Shown here piece by piece: positions 17,351-26,627 of a stretch of DNA of 64,000 nucleotides. A program made the position numbers and the translations under genes. Positions within the stretch are counted from its first letter, which is position 1, and each line of letters opens with the position of its first letter. Below the pieces are notes generated by a model. That model was not told the DNA's origin, did not search any database, and saw only the letters and a list, made by a program, of their open reading frames with translations. Origin of the DNA: Niastella sp. (lineage in GTDB: Bacteria > Bacteroidota > Bacteroidia > Chitinophagales > Chitinophagaceae); NCBI GenBank assembly GCA_017744515.1, contig JAGIBF010000004.1, positions 62,001 through 126,000 of the forward strand, read 5' to 3'.

Positions 17351-18247
17351 TTACAGACTATTCCTCGCCGCAGCCGGTGTAACACCAAACTTCTTACGAA
17401 AGGCATTGTTGAAATGCTGGGGTGTAGCGAAGCCCAGTTCGAAGGATATTTCGGCAGCTGTTTTACGGGTGTCGCGTAAATAACGTTGTGCCAGGTGCAG
17501 GCGCTGGTCGGCGAGGTAGCCAAACACCGTATTGTTGAACACTTCTTTAAAGCCACGTTTAAGTTTGTATTCATTGAGTCCTACCATGCGGGCTATCTGT
17601 GAGAGATTAGGAGGGTCCTGCACCCGTTCGTTGATGATGTCACGCACAGCGATCAGCTTTTCCTTGTCGGCCGGGCTTTTAATGAACTGCTCCTGCCGGG
17701 TGTGCTCATAAGCTTCTGCGCATAGCACCAACAGCTCAATACTCTTGGATAACAGAAACAGCTTCTTCATCTCCTCATTGTATTTGCAATGGATGATCTG
17801 CTGCAATACCTGCTGGATAGGGGAGTCGATAGCGCCCCATTGTTCCGACAGCATTACGTTTTTTCCACTAAGGATGTCTTCTGCAAATCGTTTCAGAGAA
17901 TCGTTGGCATGTTGGGTGAATTGAATAAACAAGGCCGAGGGAAACTGTACGCCAAAGGTTTCCAATACCAGTGTTTTGTTGAACACGGTAATGTCAAACT
18001 CTTTTGAATACATGATGTTGTGGTGACCGCCAATGAGGTCGTAGGTCTTGTCGAGCTGCTTGTAGGTGAAAGCATAGTTGCCCTTCATGCCAAAGTGCAG
18101 GCGTACTACATCTGCCTTACCGCTGCCTGTAAAGGTGGTGAGCTCTTTAAAGGTGGATACGCCATGCCCCAATATGATATCGTCCACTTTCCAGGTGACG
18201 CTGGTGCGGGTTCCGTATTCGTTGGTAAGTGTATTCCTTTCTTCCAT
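17351..18247 (-). CDS. AraC-family transcriptional regulator
   Basis: The 298-residue protein has a poorly conserved N-terminal sensing half (1-190) and a C-terminal AraC/XylS double helix-turn-helix at about 200-298. Two features support this: LSQIARMVGLNEYKLKRGFKEVF and the second helix pair AEISFELGFATPQHFNNAF followed by FGVTPAAAR (given here as separate short motifs within those stretches). It lies 40 bp downstream of the phospholipase C gene on the same strand and may be cotranscribed with it. The inducer is unknown. Confidence 0.9.
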   Translation of the reverse strand: MEERNTLTNEYGTRTSVTWKVDDIILGHGVSTFKELTTFTGSGKADVVRLHFGMKGNYAFTYKQLDKTYDLIGGHHNIMYSKEFDITVFNKTLVLETFGVQFPSALFIQFTQHANDSLKRFAEDILSGKNVMLSEQWGAIDSPIQQVLQQIIHCKYNEEMKKLFLLSKSIELLVLCAEAYEHTRQEQFIKSPADKEKLIAVRDIINERVQDPPNLSQIARMVGLNEYKLKRGFKEVFNNTVFGYLADQRLHLAQRYLRDTRKTAAEISFELGFATPQHFNNAFRKKFGVTPAAARNSL

Positions 18248-18287
18248 GCCGGCTGTAAAAATACTGGCTTACTGCCGGTATTCCAAC

Positions 18288-20825
18288 CTATTTGATCATG
18301 CCGCCCATGAAGGGGTCGGTTTTGCTTTCATAGCGTGTTTCCACATGGCCTGCATATCGCTTTGTGCAGGCTGGATGCTCTTTCACGCTGATCGTAAAGT
18401 CGTACCATTCATGGCTTTTGCCAGTATCTACTATGGTCATCTTTTTTTCCTCGCCAGCTTGAATAATCAACGTTCTGGCTGGTAGCTTATAGGCATTGTC
18501 GGTGATAGTAATAGTGAGCGGTGTTTTCTCTTCATTTTTAAAATACAGTAATATCCTGCTCCATAATCCAAATAGCCTTTCATGGTCTCTATAGTTGTAG
18601 TATGCGTAAACGTTTAACTGTGGGTCATGGCTATTGCCTTTGAACTCACGGAAAAAACCATTGGGGCCATATGCCTGAAGGTGATAGTTGCCCTGATCAA
18701 AATCCTGCAGTTTCCAGTTGTCTGTTATTTTTTTACCGGCAGCCACTGCATAATTTCTCGTGGTTACTTTCTCTCCTTTGTAAATACCTGGCATATACAC
18801 CTGGAAAGGTGCACCTGCTGATGCTTCGCGAAATACGGTATCGCCTGCTTTGAAAGTAATGTCAAATGATTGTTTGTCTGCGCTAAGTGTACCATCAACA
18901 TACAGCTCGTAAGGTAGTGCGTTGGCATCACGAATGCCCTTTTCCTGTGCCGTCATAAAAGAGGCAGGTAAAGGTTTGGCATTTACCTGTGCTATTTCTT
19001 CTTTGGTGAGCTTGCGGTAGTTGGAGGGCAGTTTTTTGAACTGTGCTTTGTGAATGCCTTCGATAAAAGTATTGCGTTCTACAGACGTAGGTAGGGCAAT
19101 CTTTTCACCATTATATGGTCTGAAGGTGGAGGTCAGGTCGCCACACACGGCGCGCCGCCAGGCGCTGATGTTGGGCTCCGTTACGGGACGTCCCAGTTTA
19201 TGGGATAAGAACTTTTCCAGCATTTGCAGCGAAGAAGTGTGGTCAAACACCTGTGAGTTGACCCAGCCGCCACGGCTCCAGGGAGAGGCAATGACCAGCG
19301 GCACGCGGTAGCCTAATCCTATAGGGCTTTCCCGCATATCGTTTGCATTAGACGATTGCTGACTGGCAGTGACATATTCTACGCCTGTGTGTATTCCTTC
19401 AGAAACAGTGCCCGTTTCTTTTTTATAGGGATGGGGTGCTACAAAAGGAGGTACGTGATCGAAGTAGCCGTCGTTTTCGTCATAGGTGAGCACCAGGATC
19501 GTCTTCTTCCAAACCTCGGGGTTCTTTGTCAGTATATCCATCACCTCACTAAGGTACCAGGCACCATACCAGGCAGCGCCCGGGTGGTCGGAGAAGTTCT
19601 CCGGCGCTACAATCCATGATACGGTAGGCAGCTTGCCGGTGTTTACATCTTCGCGGAACTGGTGCAGGATATCGCCTTTGGGTAGCTTAAGGGTACGTTC
19701 TGTATCACCATCCTTATATGTCAGTGTGTCCAGCTGATGGTAATCAGGGTCTTTGCGGTTGGTGGAAAACGCTTTGTCGTGGAGGTTCTTTTCGCGTTGT
19801 GATAACTGGTCATACTTTTCGCGGGTGTATATTTTCTGGTCTTCTGCTACGATGGCCAGTTGTTTCTTCAGCCAGTCGAGCCTTTTGCTCACCCTCTCTG
19901 CGTCTGGTGATCCAGCAGTCAGGGTCTTCATCTGTTGCTCCTGCCGGGCGATCTCTTCTGCCAGCTTCTTAGCAGCCTTCGGCAGGTTGGCAATATATTC
20001 TGCAGAGAGCTTCACATTGTACTGGGAGAAAAACTCCAATGGATTATCGGTGAAGTTGGAGAGCCAGGCATCTTCTTCTCCTTCAAAGCCTACTCCTACA
20101 CTGATCTCATTCTGGTATACTTTCCAGGCCACACCCAGGTCTTCGAGGCGTTCGGGGAAGGTGGTCCAGTTGACCCAATTGCCATAATCAGCATCACCGT
20201 TCCATACGCGGGCCATTACATTTTCGTGGGCTTTCTCGCGGATGGTGCCCGACCAAAAGTATAACCGGTTGGGTGTAGTGCCTGTAAGGGAAGAGCAGAA
20301 GTTCTGGTCGCACACGGTGAATGCGTCGGCGAGGGCGTAATAAAAGGGAATGTCTTCCCGGTTATGGTAGCCCATGGTGAGTGGCATTTCTTTATAGGCT
20401 TTATTGCCGGAAGCTTTGGCCTGCAGCCAGCGATCGTATTTGCCGTTGTTGCGGGCATCTACCTGGTTGCTCCAGGAGTGGGGCAGGGAATTCATCCAAG
20501 TGGCTTTGGTGTTCCTGATATCGAGGTGAAAGGGTGCGTAGGTCTCGCCGGCTGCATTGGTTTGCAACCATACTTTATTGTTATCCGGGAGGGTAATGGC
20601 GCGGGGATCATTGAAGCCACGGACGCCCTGCAGGGTTCCGTAGGTGTGGTCGAAAGAGCGATTCTCCTGCATCAGGAATACTACATGTTCTGCGTCGAGC
20701 CAGGTGCTGCCGGCGGCAGGATTGATGGCCATGGCTTTTGCAATGGATGCGGGTAATACCTGTGCCAGTCCGGCTCCGCCAGACAGTATCGATGCTTTCT
20801 TTAAAAATGATCTCCGGGTCTCCAT
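18288..20825 (-). CDS. Phosphocholine-specific phospholipase C, Tat-exported
   Basis: The 845-residue protein opens with a twin-arginine signal (RRSFLKKASIL, Arg4-Arg5). The phosphoesterase domain starts at about residue 45 with VVFLMQENRSFDHTYGTLQG, the metal-binding signature of the PlcC/PlcN-AcpA family, and continues through LTYDENDGYFDHVPPF, which carries further metal ligands. Two beta-sandwich repeats typical of this family (DUF756) occupy the C-terminus from about 640. The enzyme releases phosphocholine from phosphatidylcholine or sphingomyelin in the periplasm or outside. The Tat signal agrees with folding around metal before export. Phosphate or membrane-lipid scavenging is the likely role. 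Confidence 0.92.
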   Translation of the reverse strand: METRRSFLKKASILSGGAGLAQVLPASIAKAMAINPAAGSTWLDAEHVVFLMQENRSFDHTYGTLQGVRGFNDPRAITLPDNNKVWLQTNAAGETYAPFHLDIRNTKATWMNSLPHSWSNQVDARNNGKYDRWLQAKASGNKAYKEMPLTMGYHNREDIPFYYALADAFTVCDQNFCSSLTGTTPNRLYFWSGTIREKAHENVMARVWNGDADYGNWVNWTTFPERLEDLGVAWKVYQNEISVGVGFEGEEDAWLSNFTDNPLEFFSQYNVKLSAEYIANLPKAAKKLAEEIARQEQQMKTLTAGSPDAERVSKRLDWLKKQLAIVAEDQKIYTREKYDQLSQREKNLHDKAFSTNRKDPDYHQLDTLTYKDGDTERTLKLPKGDILHQFREDVNTGKLPTVSWIVAPENFSDHPGAAWYGAWYLSEVMDILTKNPEVWKKTILVLTYDENDGYFDHVPPFVAPHPYKKETGTVSEGIHTGVEYVTASQQSSNANDMRESPIGLGYRVPLVIASPWSRGGWVNSQVFDHTSSLQMLEKFLSHKLGRPVTEPNISAWRRAVCGDLTSTFRPYNGEKIALPTSVERNTFIEGIHKAQFKKLPSNYRKLTKEEIAQVNAKPLPASFMTAQEKGIRDANALPYELYVDGTLSADKQSFDITFKAGDTVFREASAGAPFQVYMPGIYKGEKVTTRNYAVAAGKKITDNWKLQDFDQGNYHLQAYGPNGFFREFKGNSHDPQLNVYAYYNYRDHERLFGLWSRILLYFKNEEKTPLTITITDNAYKLPARTLIIQAGEEKKMTIVDTGKSHEWYDFTISVKEHPACTKRYAGHVETRYESKTDPFMGGMIK

Positions 20826-20929
20826 AATGTGGGATAACTATAAGTTTCTAAAAGGGCTAAAATATGGGATAGCAATTAAATACCTCTGTCCAAGTTAAGA
20901 TTTAAAAGGAAGGTAACACTGCGCAAACG

Positions 20930-21160
20930 TTAGCCCATGAGTTTTTTATAGTCTTTGGGGTTCAGGTATTCCAATATATCGCCTGGCTGGCATTCCAGCA
21001 CTTTGCATATTTCTTCGAGGGTGGAAAAGCGAATGGCTTTGGCTTTTCCGCTTTTCAATATACTCAGGTTGGCGATGGTAATATCTACTTTTTCACTTAA
21101 CTCGGTCAGTGACATTTTCCTTTTGGCCAACATGACATCCAGGTTCACAACTATGGGCAT
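20930..21160 (-). CDS. XRE-family (YozG-like) HTH regulator
   Basis: The 76-residue protein is a single Cro/C1-type helix-turn-helix: VNLDVMLAKRKMSLTELSEK, then DITIANLSILKSGK and RFSTLEEICKVLECQPGDIL. This short form is commonly paired with DUF2975 membrane proteins, and the gene directly upstream (24-bp gap) is one. It may repress its own operon through the palindrome at 22192-22205. Confidence 0.88.
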   Translation of the reverse strand: MPIVVNLDVMLAKRKMSLTELSEKVDITIANLSILKSGKAKAIRFSTLEEICKVLECQPGDILEYLNPKDYKKLMG

Positions 21161-21184
21161 GGTATACCGGAGTTTAATGGGGGG

Positions 21185-22165
21185 TTAGATGGTCAGGTCT
21201 TGTTCATCCTGTAAAGAAAGCCCTTTCTTGAAAGATTTAGCTATAGCAAGGATGATAAGTCCTCCGATCAACGTCGTTTGATTGTTCTCCAGCGTTGTCA
21301 AGGGGGTTAGTTTTACATCGGCCGTAATGTAACGATGAAAGCTCCACTTGAGCAGGTGTTGTATCAAAATGATAATAAAAGGGAGCAATAACCAGCACCA
21401 GGCTGATAGGTATAGTTGACGTACGTTTTTCCGGGTAAAGATATCTCCCTGTGAAATGCGGATCAGTACTTTGGCGGGGAGGCCAATACAAATGTATAAA
21501 AGCGCCAGGCCAATCAGTAAGAGTAGGATCGTTGCAACCTGTGAGAATGTATTGTACGTTTTCGCACTGATGGGGATTAGTACTGCACCTTTTTGCTTCC
21601 TTCCTGAAGTCTCTGTGTTCTGGACAAAACGAAAACGAAGTTTTTTGTATTCGTAATGTCCTTCCCTCGCAGGTTCTCCATTGCTGAGTTTGTAAACTGA
21701 ATCCCACACAGGGTACTCTAAATAATATTCTCCGTTTTTAACAAGAAACCTGCTGTCGTTATCCTTTAGTGTGTAGCCGGGTAACTCGAGATAGTATCTG
21801 TCTGATTTTTTATGGCTACGGAAATCTTCCCGTGTTACGCAATCAAAACATTCTGAATATTTTTTATAACCGATAAGGGATGTAAAAGTACCGCTACCCA
21901 TCTTGCCATGATCGATCAAATCGCGCTCTATTTTAAGGTACTTCTCGTTCTGTTCAATTTCCCTGTATTGATCATAGGTTAAGAGGCCTGTGTCTCTCCA
22001 GGTGAGCGTTTCCACAGAATCTTCTGTTTCGCTTAATACTATCGATGATTGATAGTCTACCTCATTGGCCATAGGGAAATCCGGAAAAAAATTGACTATA
22101 AAAAGTATCATGGGGCCGACTATCAGGACGATATTAGCGAAATCGAACTTTATTTTCCGGGGCAT
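21185..22165 (-). CDS. DUF2975 domain membrane protein
   Basis: The 326-residue protein has four predicted transmembrane helices: one near the N-terminus (IVLIVGPMILFIVNFF), then three in the C-terminal third (VATILLLLIGLALLYICIGLP, split here as one helix; SAWCWLLLPFIIILIQHLL; LIGGLIILAIAKSFKKG). The extracytoplasmic loop between helices 1 and 2 is about 180 residues, much longer than in minimal family members. The C-terminal part plus the linked small XRE regulator identify the DUF2975 family, whose function is unknown. It is transcribed divergently from the Lrp-type regulator. Confidence 0.75.
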   Translation of the reverse strand: MPRKIKFDFANIVLIVGPMILFIVNFFPDFPMANEVDYQSSIVLSETEDSVETLTWRDTGLLTYDQYREIEQNEKYLKIERDLIDHGKMGSGTFTSLIGYKKYSECFDCVTREDFRSHKKSDRYYLELPGYTLKDNDSRFLVKNGEYYLEYPVWDSVYKLSNGEPAREGHYEYKKLRFRFVQNTETSGRKQKGAVLIPISAKTYNTFSQVATILLLLIGLALLYICIGLPAKVLIRISQGDIFTRKNVRQLYLSAWCWLLLPFIIILIQHLLKWSFHRYITADVKLTPLTTLENNQTTLIGGLIILAIAKSFKKGLSLQDEQDLTI

Positions 22166-22191
22166 GAGAAAGGCTTTAGGATGGCTAAAAT

Positions 22192-22205
22192 AATAAATAT
22201 TTATT
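22192..22205. promoter_or_regulatory. Perfect 14-bp palindrome upstream of the DUF2975/XRE operon
   Basis: AATAAATATTTATT is a perfect palindrome 27 bp upstream of the DUF2975 start codon in an AT-rich stretch. It is a candidate operator for the XRE regulator of the same operon. Chance AT-rich symmetry cannot be excluded. Confidence 0.3.
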
Positions 22206-22265
22206 GATAAACGATAAATAATTGTTGCAAATCGTTCAGAAGGGGAGATTGACTGCTACGATTGG

Positions 22266-22354
22266 AGAATATAATTCTGTTAATAAATAAAAAAACAGAA
22301 CATTGTTCAGAATTATATTCGGAATAGTTGTAAGTTTACAGAAATATATTCTGT
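22266..22354. promoter_or_regulatory. Cluster of four Lrp/AsnC-like palindromes
   Basis: There are four short palindromes: AGAAT-ATA-ATTCT (22266-22278), GAACA-T-TGTTC (22298-22308), GAAT-TAT-ATTC (22310-22320) and ACAGAA-ATATA-TTCTGT (22338-22354). Their centres are 31, 12 and 31 bp apart, and the last site ends immediately before the Lrp start codon. The shape and phasing fit autoregulation by an Lrp-family octamer that wraps DNA. Confidence 0.5.
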
Positions 22355-22822
22355 ATGACTATTGAACTGGATGACATTGACCTTCGTATTCTGGAGCTGA
22401 TGCAGGCCAATGCCCGTATTTCCAACGCCGATCTGGCACGGGAACTGTCGATGGCGCCCTCGGCAGTGCTGGAACGGGTAAAAAAGCTGGAGCAGAAGAA
22501 GGTGATCCTGCAATATAATACAGCTATAAATCCGGCGGCTTTGAATCAGAAGCTGCTGGCGTTCATTTTCATCAAAACAAAGGAGATCGGGTCAGACTCA
22601 GCTATAGCCGCTCAGCTGTCCAAGGTCCCTGAGGTACAGGAAGTGCACATCATTGCCGGCGAGGATTGTTTCCTGGTGAAGGTGCGTACGGAGGATTCCG
22701 CTTCTCTGATGGCCATGATGCGCAAATCCATCAAGCGGATTCCCAATGTGCTATCAACGAAAACGACGATTGTACTTGAAACCGTGAAAGAGCAACAACA
22801 ATTGGTCATTCCCAAAACTTAG
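22355..22822 (+). CDS. Lrp/AsnC-family transcriptional regulator
   Basis: The 155-residue protein has an N-terminal winged helix-turn-helix (LDDIDLRILELMQANARIS, then LARELSMAPSAVLERVKKLE). A C-terminal RAM ligand-binding domain follows (KLLAFIFIKTK ... VQEVHIIAGEDCFLVKVRT). The gene overlaps none and is followed after 5 nt by an EamA exporter gene. This is a classic arrangement in which an Lrp regulator senses an amino acid or related metabolite and controls its exporter. Palindromes at 22266-22354 are its likely own operator. Confidence 0.93.
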   Translation: MTIELDDIDLRILELMQANARISNADLARELSMAPSAVLERVKKLEQKKVILQYNTAINPAALNQKLLAFIFIKTKEIGSDSAIAAQLSKVPEVQEVHIIAGEDCFLVKVRTEDSASLMAMMRKSIKRIPNVLSTKTTIVLETVKEQQQLVIPKT

Positions 22823-22827
22823 CCTTT

Positions 22828-23847
22828 ATGTCATTAGCCGAAAAACAAAAACAAGCTTCTCCCTTAATGATCATCATAGCGTTTGCTACGGTGTACATTG
22901 TATGGGGTTCCACGTATTTCTTCATTGCCAAAGCGGTGGCTCACATACCGCCTTTTATCCTTGGCGCCATTCGTTTCATTGCTGCGGGCATATTATTGCT
23001 CGTGTGGTGCGCCATCCGGAAAGAAAAACTATTCGACCCTGCTCAGATAAAAATTGCCGCCATTACTGGTGTACTACTACTGTTTGTTGGTACAGGTGCG
23101 GTGATCTATGTTGAAACTGCTTTGCCCAGCTCGCTGGTGGGTGTTCTGATCGCTTCGCAAGCCATCTGGCTGGTGTTGTGGGATAAGGACAACTGGAAAA
23201 CCAACCTCACCAATCGTAATACGGTGTTGGGCTTGCTGATAGGGCTTGCCGGGGTGGTGCTGCTGTTCCTTGAAAGTATCAATAGTATCTCTTTACAGGC
23301 TGGCACGTTTGGTTTCATCATCAGCTTTATCATCCTTTTCATTGGTATGCAAAGCTGGTCTGGTGGTTCCATCTATTCCAAGAAGCACTCAAAGGGTTCT
23401 TCCACTGTTAACTCTGCGTGGCAAATGCTGGCAGCGGGGATCGTGTTCATCCCTGCCAGCTTCATTAATAAAGAATGGCCGGGTTTTCAATGGCAGGCAG
23501 TGCCTGCAGAGTCATGGTTGTCGGCCCTGTATCTGGTGGTGATGGGCTCATTGGCCGGCTATAGCGCCTACGTGTGGTTGCTGAGTGTGCGGCCTGTGGC
23601 GCAGGTAGGTACGCACGTGTATGTTAATCCGGTGGTTGCAGTGTTGCTCGGCGTATTGTTTGCCGGCGAGAGCATGAGCGGGTTGCAGATAGTGGGCCTG
23701 GCCGTTATCCTGACAAGTGTATTGTTGATCAATTTATCCAAATATCGTAAGCAAAAAAATGTTTCTGAGACAGTTGGGTCAGCGCCATCTACTGGCAAAG
23801 TAACTGTCGCCGGCGCTGGCAAGCCAGCCATCAGCGCCGATTGTTAG
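22828..23847 (+). CDS. EamA-family (DMT superfamily) transporter
   Basis: The 339-residue protein has about ten transmembrane helices in two EamA repeats. The first opens with AFATVYIVWGSTYFFIAKAV, which holds the WGS motif, and the second carries the end of the family pattern in PVVAVLLGVLFAGESMSG. Such carriers export amino acids or metabolites across the inner membrane. Pairing with the Lrp regulator 5 nt upstream suggests amino-acid or analogue efflux. The last 20 or so residues after the final helix (TGKVTVAGAGKPAISADC) are encoded by a palindromic stretch that may be repeat-derived. Confidence 0.9.
   Translation: MSLAEKQKQASPLMIIIAFATVYIVWGSTYFFIAKAVAHIPPFILGAIRFIAAGILLLVWCAIRKEKLFDPAQIKIAAITGVLLLFVGTGAVIYVETALPSSLVGVLIASQAIWLVLWDKDNWKTNLTNRNTVLGLLIGLAGVVLLFLESINSISLQAGTFGFIISFIILFIGMQSWSGGSIYSKKHSKGSSTVNSAWQMLAAGIVFIPASFINKEWPGFQWQAVPAESWLSALYLVVMGSLAGYSAYVWLLSVRPVAQVGTHVYVNPVVAVLLGVLFAGESMSGLQIVGLAVILTSVLLINLSKYRKQKNVSETVGSAPSTGKVTVAGAGKPAISADC
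23815..23828. repeat. REP-like palindrome inside the EamA 3' end
   Basis: GCTGGC-AA-GCCAGC is a perfect palindrome that overlaps the coding end of the transporter. It resembles parts of the repeats at 31974-32016 and 42057-42102, but is shorter and only tentatively of the same family. Confidence 0.3.
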
Positions 23848-23868
23848 GAGGTTATAGCCATGAAAAAG

Positions 23869-23911
23869 ATCACCCGGCAATGGCAGTTTTACCTGCCATC
23901 CGCCGGGTGAT
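23869..23911. terminator. Bidirectional terminator between convergent genes
   Basis: ATCACCCGGC (23869-23878) pairs with GCCGGGTGAT (23902-23911), with an inner TGGCAG/CTGCCA stem. GTTTTC follows on the plus strand and CTTTTTC on the minus strand, so it can serve both the EamA gene and the convergent gene ending at 23931. Confidence 0.8.
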
Positions 23912-23930
23912 GTGTTTTCAAGTGGTTGTT

Positions 23931-26066
23931 TTAAGGAGTTCTGAGGCAGAATCCCTGTATATCATTGTTGTGAAGCCCTATGCCATGGGAGTTATAGATC
24001 GTCCTGTCCCAGGCATCGATGCGTACGTTGTAACCGCATTTGGGTACGCCTGCCGTATGGATCACGAACGTGCCTGTTTTGCCAGTAGGTGGTAAAGTGC
24101 TCCCTGCATAGCTGAGGCTATTGCCTCCGGTGCCATCCACGTCGACTACGGCCCCTTTGTTGGGCGTTACGGAGATGGAGAAGGAGCCTGCATGATCGTC
24201 GAGCATGGAATAAGTGCCACTGATGTCGGTACCGGAATTGAAGTCGGCACAATCGCCGCCACCGGTAACGATATGTATCGAGACATCGGGTGCCTTGTCG
24301 TCGATCAGCAAGGTCACTGAACCATTGGGGTCGTCGTATATGATGATGCCATCCCGGGCCTGTATGCGGATTACGTGTTTGCCCGGTACATAAGCGCCGT
24401 AACGGCCCAGTAAACCGCCCACGATATTGACGGATGCGTTTTCGAGGTAAGGGATCCATCCATCGCTATCCGGGTCGAGTGCATGGTCGGTAAATGCGCC
24501 GCCGCTGTTGGCGGTTGTGATAGTTTGCTGATCCAACAACGGTCTTTCTGTTTCGCCGGGCCGTGTTACCAGGAATCGGTATTCCATGCCAGGCACTGCA
24601 TAGAAGATGTGACCTATCAATTCAATGATGCCATAGAACGGACTGTTGAGGGCGCCACCAAGTGAGCCGGCTGAACCCGTGGTGGCCAATCCGGTGCCAT
24701 CGTTGATGTCGGCCACTACCATACCGCCTGCTTTCTCCAGTACTACGCTGGTCAGTCCTGAAGTAACGCCTTTAGGCAGCGGCTTCACTTCCACATTGCA
24801 TTCTTCCCAATCGCCCCATGGCGCCACGAATTCCGGATCATTGGGGGCGGGTACAAGGTTGTAGGAGAGGATACCTTTTACTTTCGCCTTGCCTACCTGG
24901 CACCATTGTTTGCGGTGCGCATCGAGCTTGATGCCGAGCGATACATTGTACCACAAGCCTCCGGCGGGGTTATCGGGTATATCGTGTACGGCCGTAAATT
25001 GGGTGCCCATGTATTCCCAGCCGGTACCGAAGTCCATATAGAAGGCTACATATTCCCTGCCGCCATTGCTACAGAGATCGCCATTATATCCTGATTTTCT
25101 TTTTATCTGTATGGAAGCGTGCAGGGTGTCCATATCACGGTTGAGGCTGACGCAATGCAATTCTTCGTAATCGGTGTTGAACTTTGACTTTGCATATACA
25201 TCAAATATTTCCACGAGGTTGAAGTTGGGCAGGAGGGTGGAGATGATGCTGTTGTTGTTCAGCGTAGCATTATTCAGCGAAAGTTCATGGATGGCTTTGA
25301 GTGCGATGCGTGCTTCCTGTACTTCTGCTCCATATACTTTTTTGAGGTCAGCAGCTGATGTGGTTAGTTCAGTCAGTGGCTTTACAAACTTTACTTTTTC
25401 CTTTAGGTCGGGCAGGAATTGCTTTTCAAACTCAGGCTTATAGAATTCCGGCGCCAATTTGAAATTGGGATATTTGTCGAGTGAACTGAGGATGTAGCAC
25501 CAGATACTATTGCTGGGTTGTATCTGTATGAAGGCCTCCCGTACATCACCCCATACGAAGGGGAAATTGGGATCGCCAGCCGTGGGAACGATGTTCCAGG
25601 AAAGGATAGCACGTACTTTGGGGAGTACGGCTTTGCTTCGGCAGCAGCTGACTTTGTCGGGGCTCAGGTTGATCTCTACGTGGTAGCACAGGTCGTCTGT
25701 AAATGAGTGATCATATACGCCCAACTCTGCCAGTCCTTCATCGGTCCAGGTGCCGTTGTTGTCATAGTCAACAAAGAAGCGTATGTATTCGCGGCTACCT
25801 CCGATGCACGGTGTGCCGCCGTAGCCGCCGGATTGCTTGATCCTGATCACGGCGCCCAGCCGGGCTGTTTCGGGTTTGTAGTCGATACATTCCAGTTCTT
25901 CATAATACTGTTTACTGCTGCCAAGGTCAAGGACCGGTTCAAACTTTTTGGCGATCACTTTATCGGTAAGTGTGCCAAAGTAATTGGGGTTTTGCAAGAG
26001 GAGCAGCGGCGTTTGTTTACGCAACTGTACCAGCTTGTCGTGGTCAATTGTTGACTTGTTTGCCAT
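23931..26066 (-). CDS. Large protein with an internally duplicated cysteine-containing domain, unknown function
   Basis: The 711-residue protein lacks a signal peptide. A domain of about 135 residues occurs twice. Copy 1 (about 54-187) has YYEELECIDY, SGGYGGTPCIGGSREYIRF, DYDNNGTW, LCYHVEINL and VRAILSWNIVP. Copy 2 (about 299-435) has DYEELHCVSL, SGYNGDLCSNGGREYVAF, DFGTGWEY, LWYNVSLGI and VKGILSYNLVP. Each ends in WGD followed by a short strand. A Gly/Thr-rich stretch follows, then Ig-like beta regions to the C-terminus with cysteine pairs. The REYIRFFVDYDNNG part recalls GEVED-like surface domains, but this is weak. It is divergent from a small polyproline protein and close to a TPR-CHAT/sigma cluster. 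Function unknown. Confidence 0.6.
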   Translation of the reverse strand: MANKSTIDHDKLVQLRKQTPLLLLQNPNYFGTLTDKVIAKKFEPVLDLGSSKQYYEELECIDYKPETARLGAVIRIKQSGGYGGTPCIGGSREYIRFFVDYDNNGTWTDEGLAELGVYDHSFTDDLCYHVEINLSPDKVSCCRSKAVLPKVRAILSWNIVPTAGDPNFPFVWGDVREAFIQIQPSNSIWCYILSSLDKYPNFKLAPEFYKPEFEKQFLPDLKEKVKFVKPLTELTTSAADLKKVYGAEVQEARIALKAIHELSLNNATLNNNSIISTLLPNFNLVEIFDVYAKSKFNTDYEELHCVSLNRDMDTLHASIQIKRKSGYNGDLCSNGGREYVAFYMDFGTGWEYMGTQFTAVHDIPDNPAGGLWYNVSLGIKLDAHRKQWCQVGKAKVKGILSYNLVPAPNDPEFVAPWGDWEECNVEVKPLPKGVTSGLTSVVLEKAGGMVVADINDGTGLATTGSAGSLGGALNSPFYGIIELIGHIFYAVPGMEYRFLVTRPGETERPLLDQQTITTANSGGAFTDHALDPDSDGWIPYLENASVNIVGGLLGRYGAYVPGKHVIRIQARDGIIIYDDPNGSVTLLIDDKAPDVSIHIVTGGGDCADFNSGTDISGTYSMLDDHAGSFSISVTPNKGAVVDVDGTGGNSLSYAGSTLPPTGKTGTFVIHTAGVPKCGYNVRIDAWDRTIYNSHGIGLHNNDIQGFCLRTP

Positions 26067-26627
26067 GTTGGTTATGTTTTAGTGTGACAAAGGCATACCA
26101 GGCCTTGTGTACTCAATTGCGGCAGGAGAATAGTGCACACATGGATGCTAATAACCGGAACCTTCAGCTGAAGGGAAGGGGGCAGGAGAATTCGTTGGCA
26201 GGGAGGAAACGAAAAACCCGGTATTTAAGTAGTCGTTGATTGGCGGGAAAAGGAAACAGTATGAAATGTTTTTTTTAGCCGTGGCTTTTTGCTACTTTCA
26301 CTTTGTCGAATGACAAACCCCAACTGACTGGCCGATTCAGGCGCTCCTGATGAGAAAGATTCACCGCTTTGTTTCCCTTTATTCAATGAATTACGACAAA
26401 AAGCTGTAAAAGCTTACGACCCTGGAAAGAACAGTACTGTACTTGTCCTTATTTATGGTTGCTCATCCTTCCTTATGGAACGTATGCTTCTCTGAAAACG
26501 GAAGCCATCCCTGTATTGAGACCAACAGGTACCTTTTTAAAACCTGCCCTGGCGGTGTTATGTACGGGATGTGCCAGCAATAGCACATAGCAAACCTCCA
26601 TTGTTTCACTTTAAAAAAACGGGTTTT
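26067..26627. other. 561-bp intergenic region between divergent genes
   Basis: This long spacer separates the duplicated-domain gene (minus) from the polyproline gene (plus). I see a 10-bp palindrome ACAGTACTGT (26431-26440) and no exact TAnnTTTG box. A 42-codon open frame (26455-26583) is not convincing. The length suggests two promoters and possibly a regulatory RNA, but nothing in it can be named. Confidence 0.4.

Noticed and set aside
26455..26583. 42-codon open frame with several Cys codons in the long intergenic region
   Set aside because: No promoter or conserved feature supports it, and a frame of this length is expected by chance in 560 bp.
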